DNA from: Leptospiraceae bacterium
GTDB taxonomy: Bacteria > Spirochaetota > Leptospiria > Leptospirales > Leptospiraceae
Direction of reading: 5' to 3'
NCBI GenBank assembly: GCA_024233835.1
Contig: JACKPC010000007.1
Location: 186,001 to 250,000 of the forward strand
DNA: 64,000 bases
The position numbers and the translations under genes are program-made. Shown piece after piece: positions 17,314 to 25,548 of this stretch. The notes beneath the pieces are model-generated. The model was not told the DNA's origin. It ran no database searches and saw only the letters and a list, made by a program, of their open reading frames with translations. The stretch's first letter is position 1. The number at the start of each line of letters is the position of its first letter.

Positions 17314-18335
17314 AAACAAAACTTTGGAGAATTACTATAGATACTAATCCTGAAGATTGTAACTTGCACTGCATCATGTGTGAGGAGCATAGTCAATATA
17401 GTAATTATAAAGAAGAATTGTATCGAACTACCGGAGTAAAAAGAAGGGTAATGCCTCCGGAGTGGTTGGAAAATATATTTTCTCAAGGTAAAGAATTAGG
17501 TGTTCATGAAGTAATACCCTCAACAATGGGCGAACCTCTATTGTATAAAAGTTTTGATAGAATATTAGATTACTGTAATAAATCTAATATAAAATTAAAT
17601 CTTACAACTAATGGAACTTTTCCCAGAAGAAAAGTGGAAGATTGGGCAGAGTTGATTTGTCCAATTACATCGGATATAAAAATCTCCTGGAATGGAGCAA
17701 GCAAAGAAACCGCTGAATCAATAATGGTAGGGCAAGACTTTAATAAAGCACTCAATAAACTAAAAACTTTTATAACAGTTCGAGACAACATATTTAAAGA
17801 TACAGGTAATTTTTGCAGAGTCACTTTACAACTTACATTCTTAAAAAATAATATGCACGAATTGAAAGATATTGTAAATTTAGCGGGTGAAATTGGAGTC
17901 AATAGAATAAAGGGACATCATCTTTGGGCACATTTTAATGAAATACAGGATTTATCTTTTAGGAAAGATTTTACTAGCATTCATCAATGGAACCAATATG
18001 TAGAAGAAGCACATATGGAACAAAAAAATATCTTCAAAAAAAGTGGTAAGAAAATATTATTAGAAAATGTTATCCCATTGAAAATACAGGAAAAATCTGA
18101 AGTTCCTGAAAATTACGAATGCCCATTTTTAAACCAAGAAATATGGATTTCAGCAACAGGAAAAATATCGCCCTGTTGTGCACCGGATGAACTTAGAAAG
18201 AGTCTGGGAGATTTTGGAAATATTCAGGATAAAACTTTGAACGAAGTTATTGAAAGCAATGAATATCAACAATTAGCAATGAATTATAAGAATTATAATT
18301 TATGCAAAACATGTAATATGAGAAAACCCATATGA
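17310..18335 (+). CDS. Radical SAM protein with SPASM-like C-terminal Cys cluster
   Basis: A 341-residue iron-sulfur enzyme. Cys17, Cys21 and Cys24 (CNLHCIMC) form the canonical CxxxCxxC that holds the 4Fe-4S cluster cleaving S-adenosylmethionine. TMGEPLLY stands where the SAM-binding GGE-type motif is expected. The C-terminus carries more Cys residues (CPFLNQEIWI, SPCCAPDE, LCKTCNMRK), as in SPASM domains that bind auxiliary clusters and act on peptides or sugars. No precursor-peptide gene is obvious next to it. It overlaps both neighbours by four bases, so it is tightly coupled to the glycosyltransferase and the phosphatase. Substrate unknown. Confidence 0.88.
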   Translation: MKTKLWRITIDTNPEDCNLHCIMCEEHSQYSNYKEELYRTTGVKRRVMPPEWLENIFSQGKELGVHEVIPSTMGEPLLYKSFDRILDYCNKSNIKLNLTTNGTFPRRKVEDWAELICPITSDIKISWNGASKETAESIMVGQDFNKALNKLKTFITVRDNIFKDTGNFCRVTLQLTFLKNNMHELKDIVNLAGEIGVNRIKGHHLWAHFNEIQDLSFRKDFTSIHQWNQYVEEAHMEQKNIFKKSGKKILLENVIPLKIQEKSEVPENYECPFLNQEIWISATGKISPCCAPDELRKSLGDFGNIQDKTLNEVIESNEYQQLAMNYKNYNLCKTCNMRKPI

Positions 18336-18973
18336 AACAAACTGAAATTTTCAAAAAATTAAATTTTAGGGATCTTTCAAAATTTCATAATACTGCTGTG
18401 AAAGATAAAATTTTTAGAACATCATCATTGACATTTTATGATAAAGAAAAATTCTTTCTTGAGTTATTGCATCAAAAAAATATAAAAACGATAATTGATT
18501 TAAGAGCTGATAGAGAAGTAAATGAAAGTTATTACTCTCAGGATACAATTCAAAAAATCCATTATGTAAGAAGTCCGTTTGATCCCTGGAACCAGAGTAT
18601 TGAATTTAAAAACACTTATAATACCGGGACAAATGCAGAAATAGCTTACCATTTTTTTATGTTAGAATGTAAGAATAGTATTAAGTTAGTAATGAAAACA
18701 ATTTTAGATTCAGAAGGTGCAATTGCAATACACTGCCATGCCGGAAAAGATAGAACAGGAATCATCATAGCTCTTCTGGGTTTATTAATCGGGACAGATA
18801 GAGAAACAATTTTATTAGATTATTTAGCAAGCGAGATGGACAGTAATCCATCTTATTTGGAAATTGTCTTTAATCTGGTAGATAAATTTGGAGGAATTGT
18901 ATCCTATCTTAGAAGCTGTAAGCTAACTGAAGAAGAGATTCAACAATTAAAAAATTTATTATGCAAGAATTAA
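18332..18973 (+). CDS. Tyrosine/dual-specificity-type protein phosphatase
   Basis: A 213-residue phosphatase of the Cys-based superfamily. The P-loop signature is HCHAGKDRTG (CxxGxxR), with nucleophile Cys135. TIIDLRADREVNE near residue 50 resembles the NLR strand of bacterial tyrosine phosphatases and phosphoinositide phosphatases (PF13350-like). The general acid may be in the SPFDPWNQ loop. No signal peptide is seen, so it is probably cytoplasmic. It overlaps the radical SAM gene by four bases and the methyltransferase gene by 13. Substrate could be phosphotyrosine or a phosphorylated sugar or lipid. Confidence 0.88.
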   Translation: MKQTEIFKKLNFRDLSKFHNTAVKDKIFRTSSLTFYDKEKFFLELLHQKNIKTIIDLRADREVNESYYSQDTIQKIHYVRSPFDPWNQSIEFKNTYNTGTNAEIAYHFFMLECKNSIKLVMKTILDSEGAIAIHCHAGKDRTGIIIALLGLLIGTDRETILLDYLASEMDSNPSYLEIVFNLVDKFGGIVSYLRSCKLTEEEIQQLKNLLCKN

Positions 18974-19926
18974 AATCTGAATTAAAAAATATTTTTACAT
19001 CCTATTGGTATTTTCTTGCCTTACAAAAAGCCTGCCAATTAGATCTCTTCGATATTATAGAAGAAAAAAATAAAACTATTTCTGAAATAATAACTTTATT
19101 AAAAGTCAACCATAAAGCAATGTCTCACTTGATAATGTTTTTAATAGAAGAAAAATATGTAAGTGAGATAAATAATATTTTATCTCTAACGGAAAAAGGT
19201 CTTCTACTAACAGAGAGTCACCCGGAAAGTTTAAAAAATGCATGTATATTGTGGGGGGAGGAACACTTAAAAGCATGGGAAAATATTGACTATACTCTTA
19301 AAACAGGAAAACCAAGTTTTGAAAATATTTATGGAAAACCTTTCTTTGATTATCTGGAATCACACCCGGATAAATTAAAGAATTATCATCTTGCAATGAG
19401 AGATTATGCAAAAGATGATTATTTTAATCTTGCTGCGAAAATTGATTTTTCTATTCATAAATCTATCGCAGATGTTGGTGGAGGTGTTGGAACCTTAATT
19501 GAACCAATTGCCCTGAAATATAAAAATACTTCATGTATTCTTTTTGACTTAGAGAACGTTGTGAATATTATAAATACTCCTTCAACAAAACCATATACTA
19601 TTTTATCGGGAAATTTTTTTGAAAAACTACCGTTTAAAACTGACGCCATTATTCTAAGTAGAGTTCTTCATGATTGGAATGATAAAAGAGCAAATACTAT
19701 ATTATCTAATTGTCGTTCAGCTTTGAATGAAAATGGAAGATTATACGTGATAGAAATATTGCAAAATGAAAATACGGCACATTTGTTATGCTTAAACATG
19801 TTAGGCATTTGTGAAAGTCATGAAAGAACTTTATCAGAATATCAAAAACTTTTACATTCAAATAACTTTAAAATTTTAGAAACCATTTCTTTAAATCACC
19901 TACAGAGAATACTAATATGCCATTAA
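18961..19926 (+). CDS. SAM-dependent O-methyltransferase
   Basis: A 321-residue methyltransferase of the plant/fungal O-methyltransferase-like class (Methyltransf_2). The N-terminal winged-helix dimerisation domain covers about residues 10-90 (LDLFDIIEEKNKTISEIITLL). The glycine loop IADVGGGVGTLIEPIA near 164-180 binds SAM. ILSRVLHDWNDKRANTIL is the family hallmark, with the catalytic His-Asp pair HDW. It overlaps the phosphatase upstream and the repeat-protein gene downstream by 10 bases. Members methylate hydroxyls of small aromatic or polyketide compounds and also some amines. Target unknown here. Confidence 0.9.
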   Translation: MQELKSELKNIFTSYWYFLALQKACQLDLFDIIEEKNKTISEIITLLKVNHKAMSHLIMFLIEEKYVSEINNILSLTEKGLLLTESHPESLKNACILWGEEHLKAWENIDYTLKTGKPSFENIYGKPFFDYLESHPDKLKNYHLAMRDYAKDDYFNLAAKIDFSIHKSIADVGGGVGTLIEPIALKYKNTSCILFDLENVVNIINTPSTKPYTILSGNFFEKLPFKTDAIILSRVLHDWNDKRANTILSNCRSALNENGRLYVIEILQNENTAHLLCLNMLGICESHERTLSEYQKLLHSNNFKILETISLNHLQRILICH

Positions 19927-20624
19927 AATATTTTAATATTCAATTATCCGAAGATCAAACTTATTTCCTATATAAAGGAGAAACCCTTTTTAATAAATTT
20001 TATAAACAGGCTTTAAAGTTTCACCCTCCGGGAATTGCTGCTGTTTTAGATGAGAATGGTTGGTACCATATAGATACTACTGGAAATCAAATATATAATA
20101 AAAAATATACAAGGGTTTTTGGATATTATTATAATAGGGCTTCGGTTGTAGATGATTTAAACTGGTTTCATATAGATGAAAATGGAAACAGAGTTTATGA
20201 AGATAATTATAAATGGTGTGGAAATTTTCAAGAAAAATTATGTACAGTCAGGGATAAAGAAAATAATTATTTCCACATTGATTTAGAAGGAAATAAAATA
20301 TATGAGAAAAAATATAAATACGCAGGTGATTTCAAGGATAATTATGCCTGTGTTCGCTTGCAAACGGGGCAATTTGTTCACATTGATAAAAAAGGCGAAC
20401 GATTAAATGAGAAGGAATTTATAGATTTAGGAGTATATCATAAAGGTTTTGCTACTGCAAAAGATTTTGATGGCTGGCATCATATTGACCTGAATGGAGT
20501 TCCATTATATAAAGAAAGATATTTAAATATCGAACCTTTTTATAATGGATTCTCATTAGTGGAATCTTTTGATAATAAAAAATTTCTTATAGATGAAATA
20601 GGAAAGATAATTCTTGAAGTATAG
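19917..20624 (+). CDS. WG-like beta-repeat protein
   Basis: A 235-residue protein built almost wholly of about six repeats of 33-36 residues, with the consensus W-x-H-I-D-x-x-G-N-x-x-Y-x-x-x-Y, an F-containing strand, then A-x-V. Examples are GWYHIDTTGNQIYNKKY, NWFHIDENGNRVYEDNY and YFHIDLEGNKIYEKKY, followed by more diverged FVHIDKKGERLNEKEF and GWHHIDLNGVPLYKERY. This resembles WG repeats (PF14903), thought to form beta-rich binding surfaces. No signal peptide or enzyme motif. The start overlaps the methyltransferase end by 10 bases, so it is probably a scaffold or recognition subunit for that enzyme. Confidence 0.82.
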   Translation: MPLKYFNIQLSEDQTYFLYKGETLFNKFYKQALKFHPPGIAAVLDENGWYHIDTTGNQIYNKKYTRVFGYYYNRASVVDDLNWFHIDENGNRVYEDNYKWCGNFQEKLCTVRDKENNYFHIDLEGNKIYEKKYKYAGDFKDNYACVRLQTGQFVHIDKKGERLNEKEFIDLGVYHKGFATAKDFDGWHHIDLNGVPLYKERYLNIEPFYNGFSLVESFDNKKFLIDEIGKIILEV

Positions 20625-20662
20625 GGGAATCAATAAAGACAAAAGTAAAACGTTATATAACT

Positions 20663-20857
20663 ATGACGGATATAGGAAAAAGTTGTCCAAGAAATAAAGA
20701 TGGTTATTATAACCTTAGAAATGCAAATCTTAATGGTGTGATTTTTCGGGATGCATACCTTGAAGGAGCATGTCTTGAGGGGCCGTTCTTGAAGAAGCAA
20801 AATAGGAATTTATGCAAAAGCAGGGATCGACAACTATTGGATTGTAAATTTGAATAA
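20663..20857 (+). pseudogene. Pentapeptide-repeat fragment, probably frameshifted
   Basis: A 64-codon frame. Residues 18-38 (NLRNANLNGVIFRDAYLEGA then CLEG) follow the pentapeptide-repeat pattern with Leu or Phe every fifth position. The pattern breaks at a GGGG run (20779-20782). One extra G would continue it as CLEGAVLEEAK, reaching a TAG at 20803. The remaining 25 residues in the present frame are Lys/Arg-rich with no periodicity. No ribosome-binding site is visible. I read it as a decayed end of the cassette. A sequencing error in the G run is the other option. Confidence 0.5.
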
Positions 20858-20898
20858 TTTCATAATATATACATATTCAAATATACAAAACTCCACAT

Positions 20899-21108
20899 AT
20901 GCAGAAAAAAAGATTTATCGCAAAGAAGAAAGCCTCTCTATTTTCAACTCAACTTTCAGCCTCCCTAAATATTTCTCATAAAACTATTTTTATTCTATCC
21001 GGCATAAAAAGCGACCGTTTAGCTCTCAGGATAGACCTTTTCAAGGAAAAGTCTTGTGAGTTCTTTTTTTGCTTGAATTATAGAGAGCCTGTATTTTCCT
21101 CCGGGTAA
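20899..21108 (+). CDS. Doubtful 69-residue frame abutting the TRAP operon
   Basis: The stretch between the repeat-protein gene and the TRAP operon (20625-21107) holds the pentapeptide fragment and this frame, and I see nothing else in it. The frame's TAA overlaps the next ATG as TAATG, an arrangement used for translational coupling. The following gene has no clear ribosome-binding site of its own. Against it, there is no RBS for the ATG at 20899, and the product (basic, then Phe/Cys-rich) has no family motif. It may only be the leader of the TRAP transcript. Confidence 0.25.
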   Translation: MQKKRFIAKKKASLFSTQLSASLNISHKTIFILSGIKSDRLALRIDLFKEKSCEFFFCLNYREPVFSSG

Positions 21109-22220
21109 TGAACCGAAAAGATTTTTTAAAACACTCATTCGCAGGTCTCGCCCTCGGAACAGGACTCTCCGACTGTAAACCCTCCCGTAATTACTCAAAT
21201 ATCGAAAACCTGGAAAAACTTCCCTATCTCGTCTGGAGAATCGCTTCGAGTTTTCCCAGGGGAATCGACACGATTTATAACGCAGCGGAAGTCTTTGCCG
21301 AGAAGGTAAAACTTCTTTCCGGTGGACGCTTTAAAATTCGTGTCTTTCCAGCAGGTGAGCTCGTACCGGGCTTACAAGTTTTGGATGCAGTCCAAAACGG
21401 AACGATTCAAATGGGTCATTCTGCAAGCTATTACTTCACCGGAAAAAACCCGGCTTTAGCTTTCGATTGCGGAGTACCTTTCGGTTTAACAAGCAGACAG
21501 CAGAATGCCTGGCAAGAATTTGGTGGAGGGAAAGAACTCTTAGCTTCTATTTTTTCGGACTTTAATATACTCAGCCTTCCCGGTGGAAACACAGGAACAC
21601 AAATGGGGGGATGGTTTCGAAACGAAGTAAAAAATCTTTCCGAGCTAAAAGGAATCAAAATGCGGATTCCGGGACTGGGGGGACAGGTAATGAATCGACT
21701 CGAAGTCAATGTTCAGGTACTGGCAGGAGGTGACATTTATCCTGCCCTGGAGAGAGGAGCCATCGATGCCACCGAATGGGTAGGCCCTCATGACGATGAA
21801 AAATTAGGTTTTTACAAGGTAGCAAAGTATTACTACTATCCGGGCTTCTGGGAACCATCAGCACAAATTTCGTTTTATATTAATACAGAAGAATGGAAAA
21901 CACTTCCTGAGATATATAAGGAAATAATAAAACTCTCGGCTACAGAAGCCAACATACAGATGATGGCAAACTATGACTACCTTAATCCGATTGCACTGGA
22001 GAGTCTTCTAAGAAAAGGAGTTCAACTTCGGGAGTTTTCTAAAGACATTTTAATAGAAGCCAGAAAAAAGGCTTTTGAAATAATGGAAGAAAATGCAGCT
22101 AAAGATGCAGCCTATAAAAAAATTTATCTTTCCTGGAAAAACTTTCGAGAAGCTAGCTTTAAATGGTTTAATAAAAGTGAAACTTCTTATGCAAATTTTG
22201 CTTACGGTGAATCAAAATGA
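21108..22220 (+). CDS. TRAP transporter substrate-binding protein (DctP family)
   Basis: A 370-residue extracytoplasmic binding protein that captures an organic acid and delivers it to the QM permease. The N-terminus MNRKDFLKHSFAGLALGTG is a signal with a twin-arginine-like start but only one Arg, and ends at LSDC (Cys23), so lipid anchoring is possible. Family features are AEVFAEKVKLLSGGRFKI, the conserved Arg in LKGIKMRIPGLGGQV that contacts the carboxylate, and ALERGAIDATEWVGP. The GxxDxTEW form is closest to the 2-oxoacid-binding (TakP-like) branch. It overlaps the DctQ gene by four bases. Confidence 0.92.
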   Translation: MNRKDFLKHSFAGLALGTGLSDCKPSRNYSNIENLEKLPYLVWRIASSFPRGIDTIYNAAEVFAEKVKLLSGGRFKIRVFPAGELVPGLQVLDAVQNGTIQMGHSASYYFTGKNPALAFDCGVPFGLTSRQQNAWQEFGGGKELLASIFSDFNILSLPGGNTGTQMGGWFRNEVKNLSELKGIKMRIPGLGGQVMNRLEVNVQVLAGGDIYPALERGAIDATEWVGPHDDEKLGFYKVAKYYYYPGFWEPSAQISFYINTEEWKTLPEIYKEIIKLSATEANIQMMANYDYLNPIALESLLRKGVQLREFSKDILIEARKKAFEIMEENAAKDAAYKKIYLSWKNFREASFKWFNKSETSYANFAYGESK

Positions 22221-22765
22221 GTTTAAAAAGAATTTCCGATGCAATTGAAAGTCTCAATGAAAAAGCCGGAACCGTGCTGCAATGGCTTTCCCTCTTTATG
22301 GTGCTTGTAGGGGCTTATAATGCTATTGCAAGGTTCTTAAGTAAATACTTACAGGTAAATTTAAGTTCCAATTCTCTCTTAGAAATTCAATGGTATTTTT
22401 TTAGCGCTTTGTTTTTGTTGGCAGCCGCATACGGGCTCAAGCACAATGTTCATGTTCGAGTAGATGTTTTTTATGAAAAGTTTTCTCCAGAAAAAAAGGA
22501 AAAAATAAACTTCTACGGAAATCTTTTTTTACTCCTGCCTTTTTGTTTAACTCTTTTTGTCGCATCTTTACCTGCGGTTATAAACTCCTGGAAAGTCTGG
22601 GAACTCTCTCCCGATCCCGGTGGACTTCCCCGCTATCCGGTTAAAACCCTACTCCCCCTATCTTTCTTGCTTCTCTTTTTACAGGGACTTTCGCAAACGA
22701 TAAAAGGATACTATTCTATAAAAGAAAAAAAATATAAAAAAGAAGAACAGGGAGGACATGTATGA
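22217..22765 (+). CDS. TRAP transporter small membrane subunit (DctQ)
   Basis: A 182-residue four-helix membrane protein. Hydrophobic segments lie near residues 20-42, 52-75, 95-115 and 145-165. The conserved EIQWYFFSALFLLAAAYGLKHNVHVRVDVFYEK spans the second helix and the following loop, with the typical HVRVD after it. It bridges the binding protein and the DctM channel subunit. The genes overlap on both sides by four bases (ATGA), the usual P-Q-M order, so translation is coupled. Confidence 0.92.
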   Translation: MSLKRISDAIESLNEKAGTVLQWLSLFMVLVGAYNAIARFLSKYLQVNLSSNSLLEIQWYFFSALFLLAAAYGLKHNVHVRVDVFYEKFSPEKKEKINFYGNLFLLLPFCLTLFVASLPAVINSWKVWELSPDPGGLPRYPVKTLLPLSFLLLFLQGLSQTIKGYYSIKEKKYKKEEQGGHV

Positions 22766-24084
22766 TTTTCGAATGGCTTGCTCCTCTGATGTTCTTAAGC
22801 CTTTTAGCCCTGATTTTTACAGGCTACCCGGTCGCCTTTTCTCTGGGCGGAATTGCAGTAATTTTTGGTTTTTTTTCTTCTATTTTGGGTTATTTTAATC
22901 CGAAACTGTTTATGGCTATTACCGAACGCTCTTTCGGAATCATGTCTAATTACATTTTGCTTGCAGTTCCATTCTTCATCTTCATGGGAATCATATTAGA
23001 AAAATCAAAATTGGCAGAAGGTCTTTTAAAAACCATCGGACTCTTATTCGGCCCTTTACGGGGCGGTCTCGCACTCGCCGTGATTTTCGTAGGAATTTTA
23101 TTGGCAGCAGCTACAGGTGTAGTAGGTGCTTCGGTTGTGGCTATGGGAATGATTTCTCTTCCTGTCATGCTGAAATACGGCTATTCCAAGGAATTAGCAA
23201 GCGGAATTATTGCAGCCTCCGGAACCCTGGGCCAGATTATTCCTCCGAGTGTGGTTTTAATTGTTTTAGGAGACCAAATGGGAATCTCTGTTGGTGATCT
23301 ATTTGCCGCAGCTATTGTTCCAGGTTTAATCTTAGCTTTTTTATATATTCTATATATTCTGGGTATCGCTTTTTTTTCACCCTCTAAAGCACCGGCTCTT
23401 CCTAAGAGTGAAAGACAAATCCCCCTTCCCCTTTTATTAAAGAAAACCGCATTTGTAATGCTTCCTCCCCTTCTCTTAATTGTTTTAGTCTTGGGTGGAG
23501 TTTTTGTCGGTCTGGCTACCCCTACAGAAGCCGGAGCTTTAGGTGCTTTAGGGGCTATCATCCTTGCTCTTATGAATAGAAGCCTCAAGTTAGCCAATTT
23601 AAAGCAGAGTATGAATGAAACTATGAGGCTTACGGTAATGATTCTTTTTCTACTTATAGGCTCTACTGCATTTTCCCTGGTATTTCGCTGTCTCGATGGG
23701 GACCTATGGGTTCAGGATCTGTTACTCAATCTCCCCGGGGGTAAAATTGGTTTTTTAGTATTTTCGAATTTACTTATTTTCTTACTCGGCTTCTTTATCG
23801 ATTTCTTTGAAATTGTATTTATTCTCGTCCCTCTTCTCGTTCCTGCTGCAAAAAAAATAGGGATTGACCTCGGCTGGTATGCTGTATTAATTGCTATGAA
23901 CCTACAAACTTCTTTTTTAACACCTCCTTTTGGTTTTTCCCTATTTTATTTGAGAGGAGTAGCACCCGAAAGCATAAAGACTTCAGACATCTACAGGGGG
24001 GTTGTACCTTTTTTACTTATACAAATTTTTACACTCGGAGTTTTAATATTATTTCCGGGAATTATAAAATTCGGAGGAGTTTAA
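22762..24084 (+). CDS. TRAP transporter large permease subunit (DctM)
   Basis: A 440-residue, about 12-helix sodium-coupled transporter of the ion-transporter superfamily. Recognisable DctM features are FSLGGIAVIFG, AVPFFIFMGIILEKSKLAEGLL, ATGVVGASVVAMGMISLPVM, the helical hairpin ASGTLGQIIPPSVVLIVLG, GLATPTEAGALGALGA, and the late motif MNLQTSFLTPPFGFSLFYLRG. Length and order of segments match complete members. GGAGG lies near its end and serves the next gene, whose ATG is two bases after this stop. Confidence 0.95.
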   Translation: MIFEWLAPLMFLSLLALIFTGYPVAFSLGGIAVIFGFFSSILGYFNPKLFMAITERSFGIMSNYILLAVPFFIFMGIILEKSKLAEGLLKTIGLLFGPLRGGLALAVIFVGILLAAATGVVGASVVAMGMISLPVMLKYGYSKELASGIIAASGTLGQIIPPSVVLIVLGDQMGISVGDLFAAAIVPGLILAFLYILYILGIAFFSPSKAPALPKSERQIPLPLLLKKTAFVMLPPLLLIVLVLGGVFVGLATPTEAGALGALGAIILALMNRSLKLANLKQSMNETMRLTVMILFLLIGSTAFSLVFRCLDGDLWVQDLLLNLPGGKIGFLVFSNLLIFLLGFFIDFFEIVFILVPLLVPAAKKIGIDLGWYAVLIAMNLQTSFLTPPFGFSLFYLRGVAPESIKTSDIYRGVVPFLLIQIFTLGVLILFPGIIKFGGV

Positions 24085-24085
24085 G

Positions 24086-25534
24086 ATGAATCCAGCATTT
24101 TCATTGCGGAAAAAAATTGGTTTTTTTGTCGGTCCATTTTTCTTTATCCTTATGCTTTTTTTGACTCCAGCAGAAGGTTTAAAACCTTCTGCCTGGTACA
24201 CAGCAGCTACAGGAGTCCTAATGGTGAGCTGGTGGATAACTGAGCCGGTTCCGATAGCCGTTACGGCTTTAATCCCCCTTATAGTTTTACCTGTATTAGG
24301 AGTTGATAAAATTGATAAAATAGCAGCACCTTATGCCAGCCCGCCTATCTATCTTTTCTTAGGTGGTTTTCTACTCGCCCTGGCTATGGAAAAATGGAAC
24401 CTGCATAAACGTATAGGACTGTATATAATACACTGGATAGGAACAAAGCCGAGACGAATTATCGCAGGCTTTATGTATTCCTCTGCTTTTTTGAGTATGT
24501 GGGTAAGTAATACAGCAACAGCAATTATGATGCTTCCTATGGGTCTTTCTATTATCGAACTTATACAGCAACAGCTCGCAAACGAGGAAAAATCGAATAT
24601 TCGAAATTTTGCAATTTGTCTTTTACTATCGATTGCTTATGGAGCGAATATAGGAGGAATCGGAACCATTATCGGAACCCCTCCCAATGCTCTTATGGTG
24701 AGCTATTTTGCAAATCGGGGAATCGACATCAGTTTTGCCAGGTGGATGATGGTAGGAACTCCTCTTGTAGTTATTTCCTTACCGCTTTGTTATCAATTAT
24801 TAACTCGCTTCATTTTTCCTGTACGCTTACCGGAAATTCCGGGCGGAAAGGAAATCATAGAAAAGGAATTTTTGAAATTAGGAAAAATTTCTAAACCGGA
24901 AAAGCTTATCTTCCTCGTCTTCGTAATAACGGCGATTCTTCTTATCTTTCGAACCAGTCTTCAAAAACTTATCCCAGGTCTGAATGACTCTTCGATTATG
25001 CTACTTTCTTCTCTCGTTCTTTTTTCTATACCGATAAACTTGCAAAGTGGAGAATTCCTTCTTGACTGGAAAACAGCAAGGGGCATTCCCTGGGATGTGC
25101 TTTTACTTTTTGGTGGGGGTTTAAGCTTTGCCTATGCGGTGGAAACTACAGGACTTGCCTCGTTTATAGGAGAGAAGACAATTGTATTGAAAGATTTTCC
25201 TCCCCTTGTTATTGTTGCTGCTGTTACAACTCTGATAGTCTTCCTTACTGAACTCAGCAGTAATACGGCGACAGTCGCCGCGTTTTTACCGGTTTTAAGT
25301 TCGGTAGCTCTCGGAATTCACGTAAATCCTCTACTCTTAGCGATTCCGGCAACCTTTTCGGCAAGCTGTGCTTTTATGATGCCGATTGCTACTCCGCCGA
25401 ACGCCATTGTTTATGGAAGCGGAATGTTTAGTATCCCGGAAATGATGCGGGCAGGGTTTTGGTTAAATATCTTATTTATAATTATAATTACAGCTATTAC
25501 TTTCTTACTTATCAAACCGGTTTTCGGAATTTAA
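24086..25534 (+). CDS. DASS-family (SLC13) sodium/carboxylate or sulfate symporter
   Basis: A 482-residue polytopic secondary transporter. Both Ser-Asn-Thr hairpin motifs that form the sodium and substrate sites are intact: WVSNTATAIMMLP in the first half and ELSSNTATVAAFLPV in the second. GTIIGTPPNALMVSYF and IATPPNAIVYGSG are the paired family signatures. Members import di- and tricarboxylates or sulfate. It begins two bases after dctM with GGAGGAG (24073-24079) as RBS, so it is in the TRAP operon. Dicarboxylates are therefore more likely than sulfate. Two systems for similar acids in one transcript is unusual. Confidence 0.92.
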   Translation: MNPAFSLRKKIGFFVGPFFFILMLFLTPAEGLKPSAWYTAATGVLMVSWWITEPVPIAVTALIPLIVLPVLGVDKIDKIAAPYASPPIYLFLGGFLLALAMEKWNLHKRIGLYIIHWIGTKPRRIIAGFMYSSAFLSMWVSNTATAIMMLPMGLSIIELIQQQLANEEKSNIRNFAICLLLSIAYGANIGGIGTIIGTPPNALMVSYFANRGIDISFARWMMVGTPLVVISLPLCYQLLTRFIFPVRLPEIPGGKEIIEKEFLKLGKISKPEKLIFLVFVITAILLIFRTSLQKLIPGLNDSSIMLLSSLVLFSIPINLQSGEFLLDWKTARGIPWDVLLLFGGGLSFAYAVETTGLASFIGEKTIVLKDFPPLVIVAAVTTLIVFLTELSSNTATVAAFLPVLSSVALGIHVNPLLLAIPATFSASCAFMMPIATPPNAIVYGSGMFSIPEMMRAGFWLNILFIIIITAITFLLIKPVFGI

Positions 25535-25548
25535 TATTGGACAAGATC

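Noticed and set aside
23181..23597. 138-codon minus-strand frame
   Set aside because: Antisense to dctM; Pro/Ala/Lys/Thr bias is typical of a hydrophobic gene read backwards.
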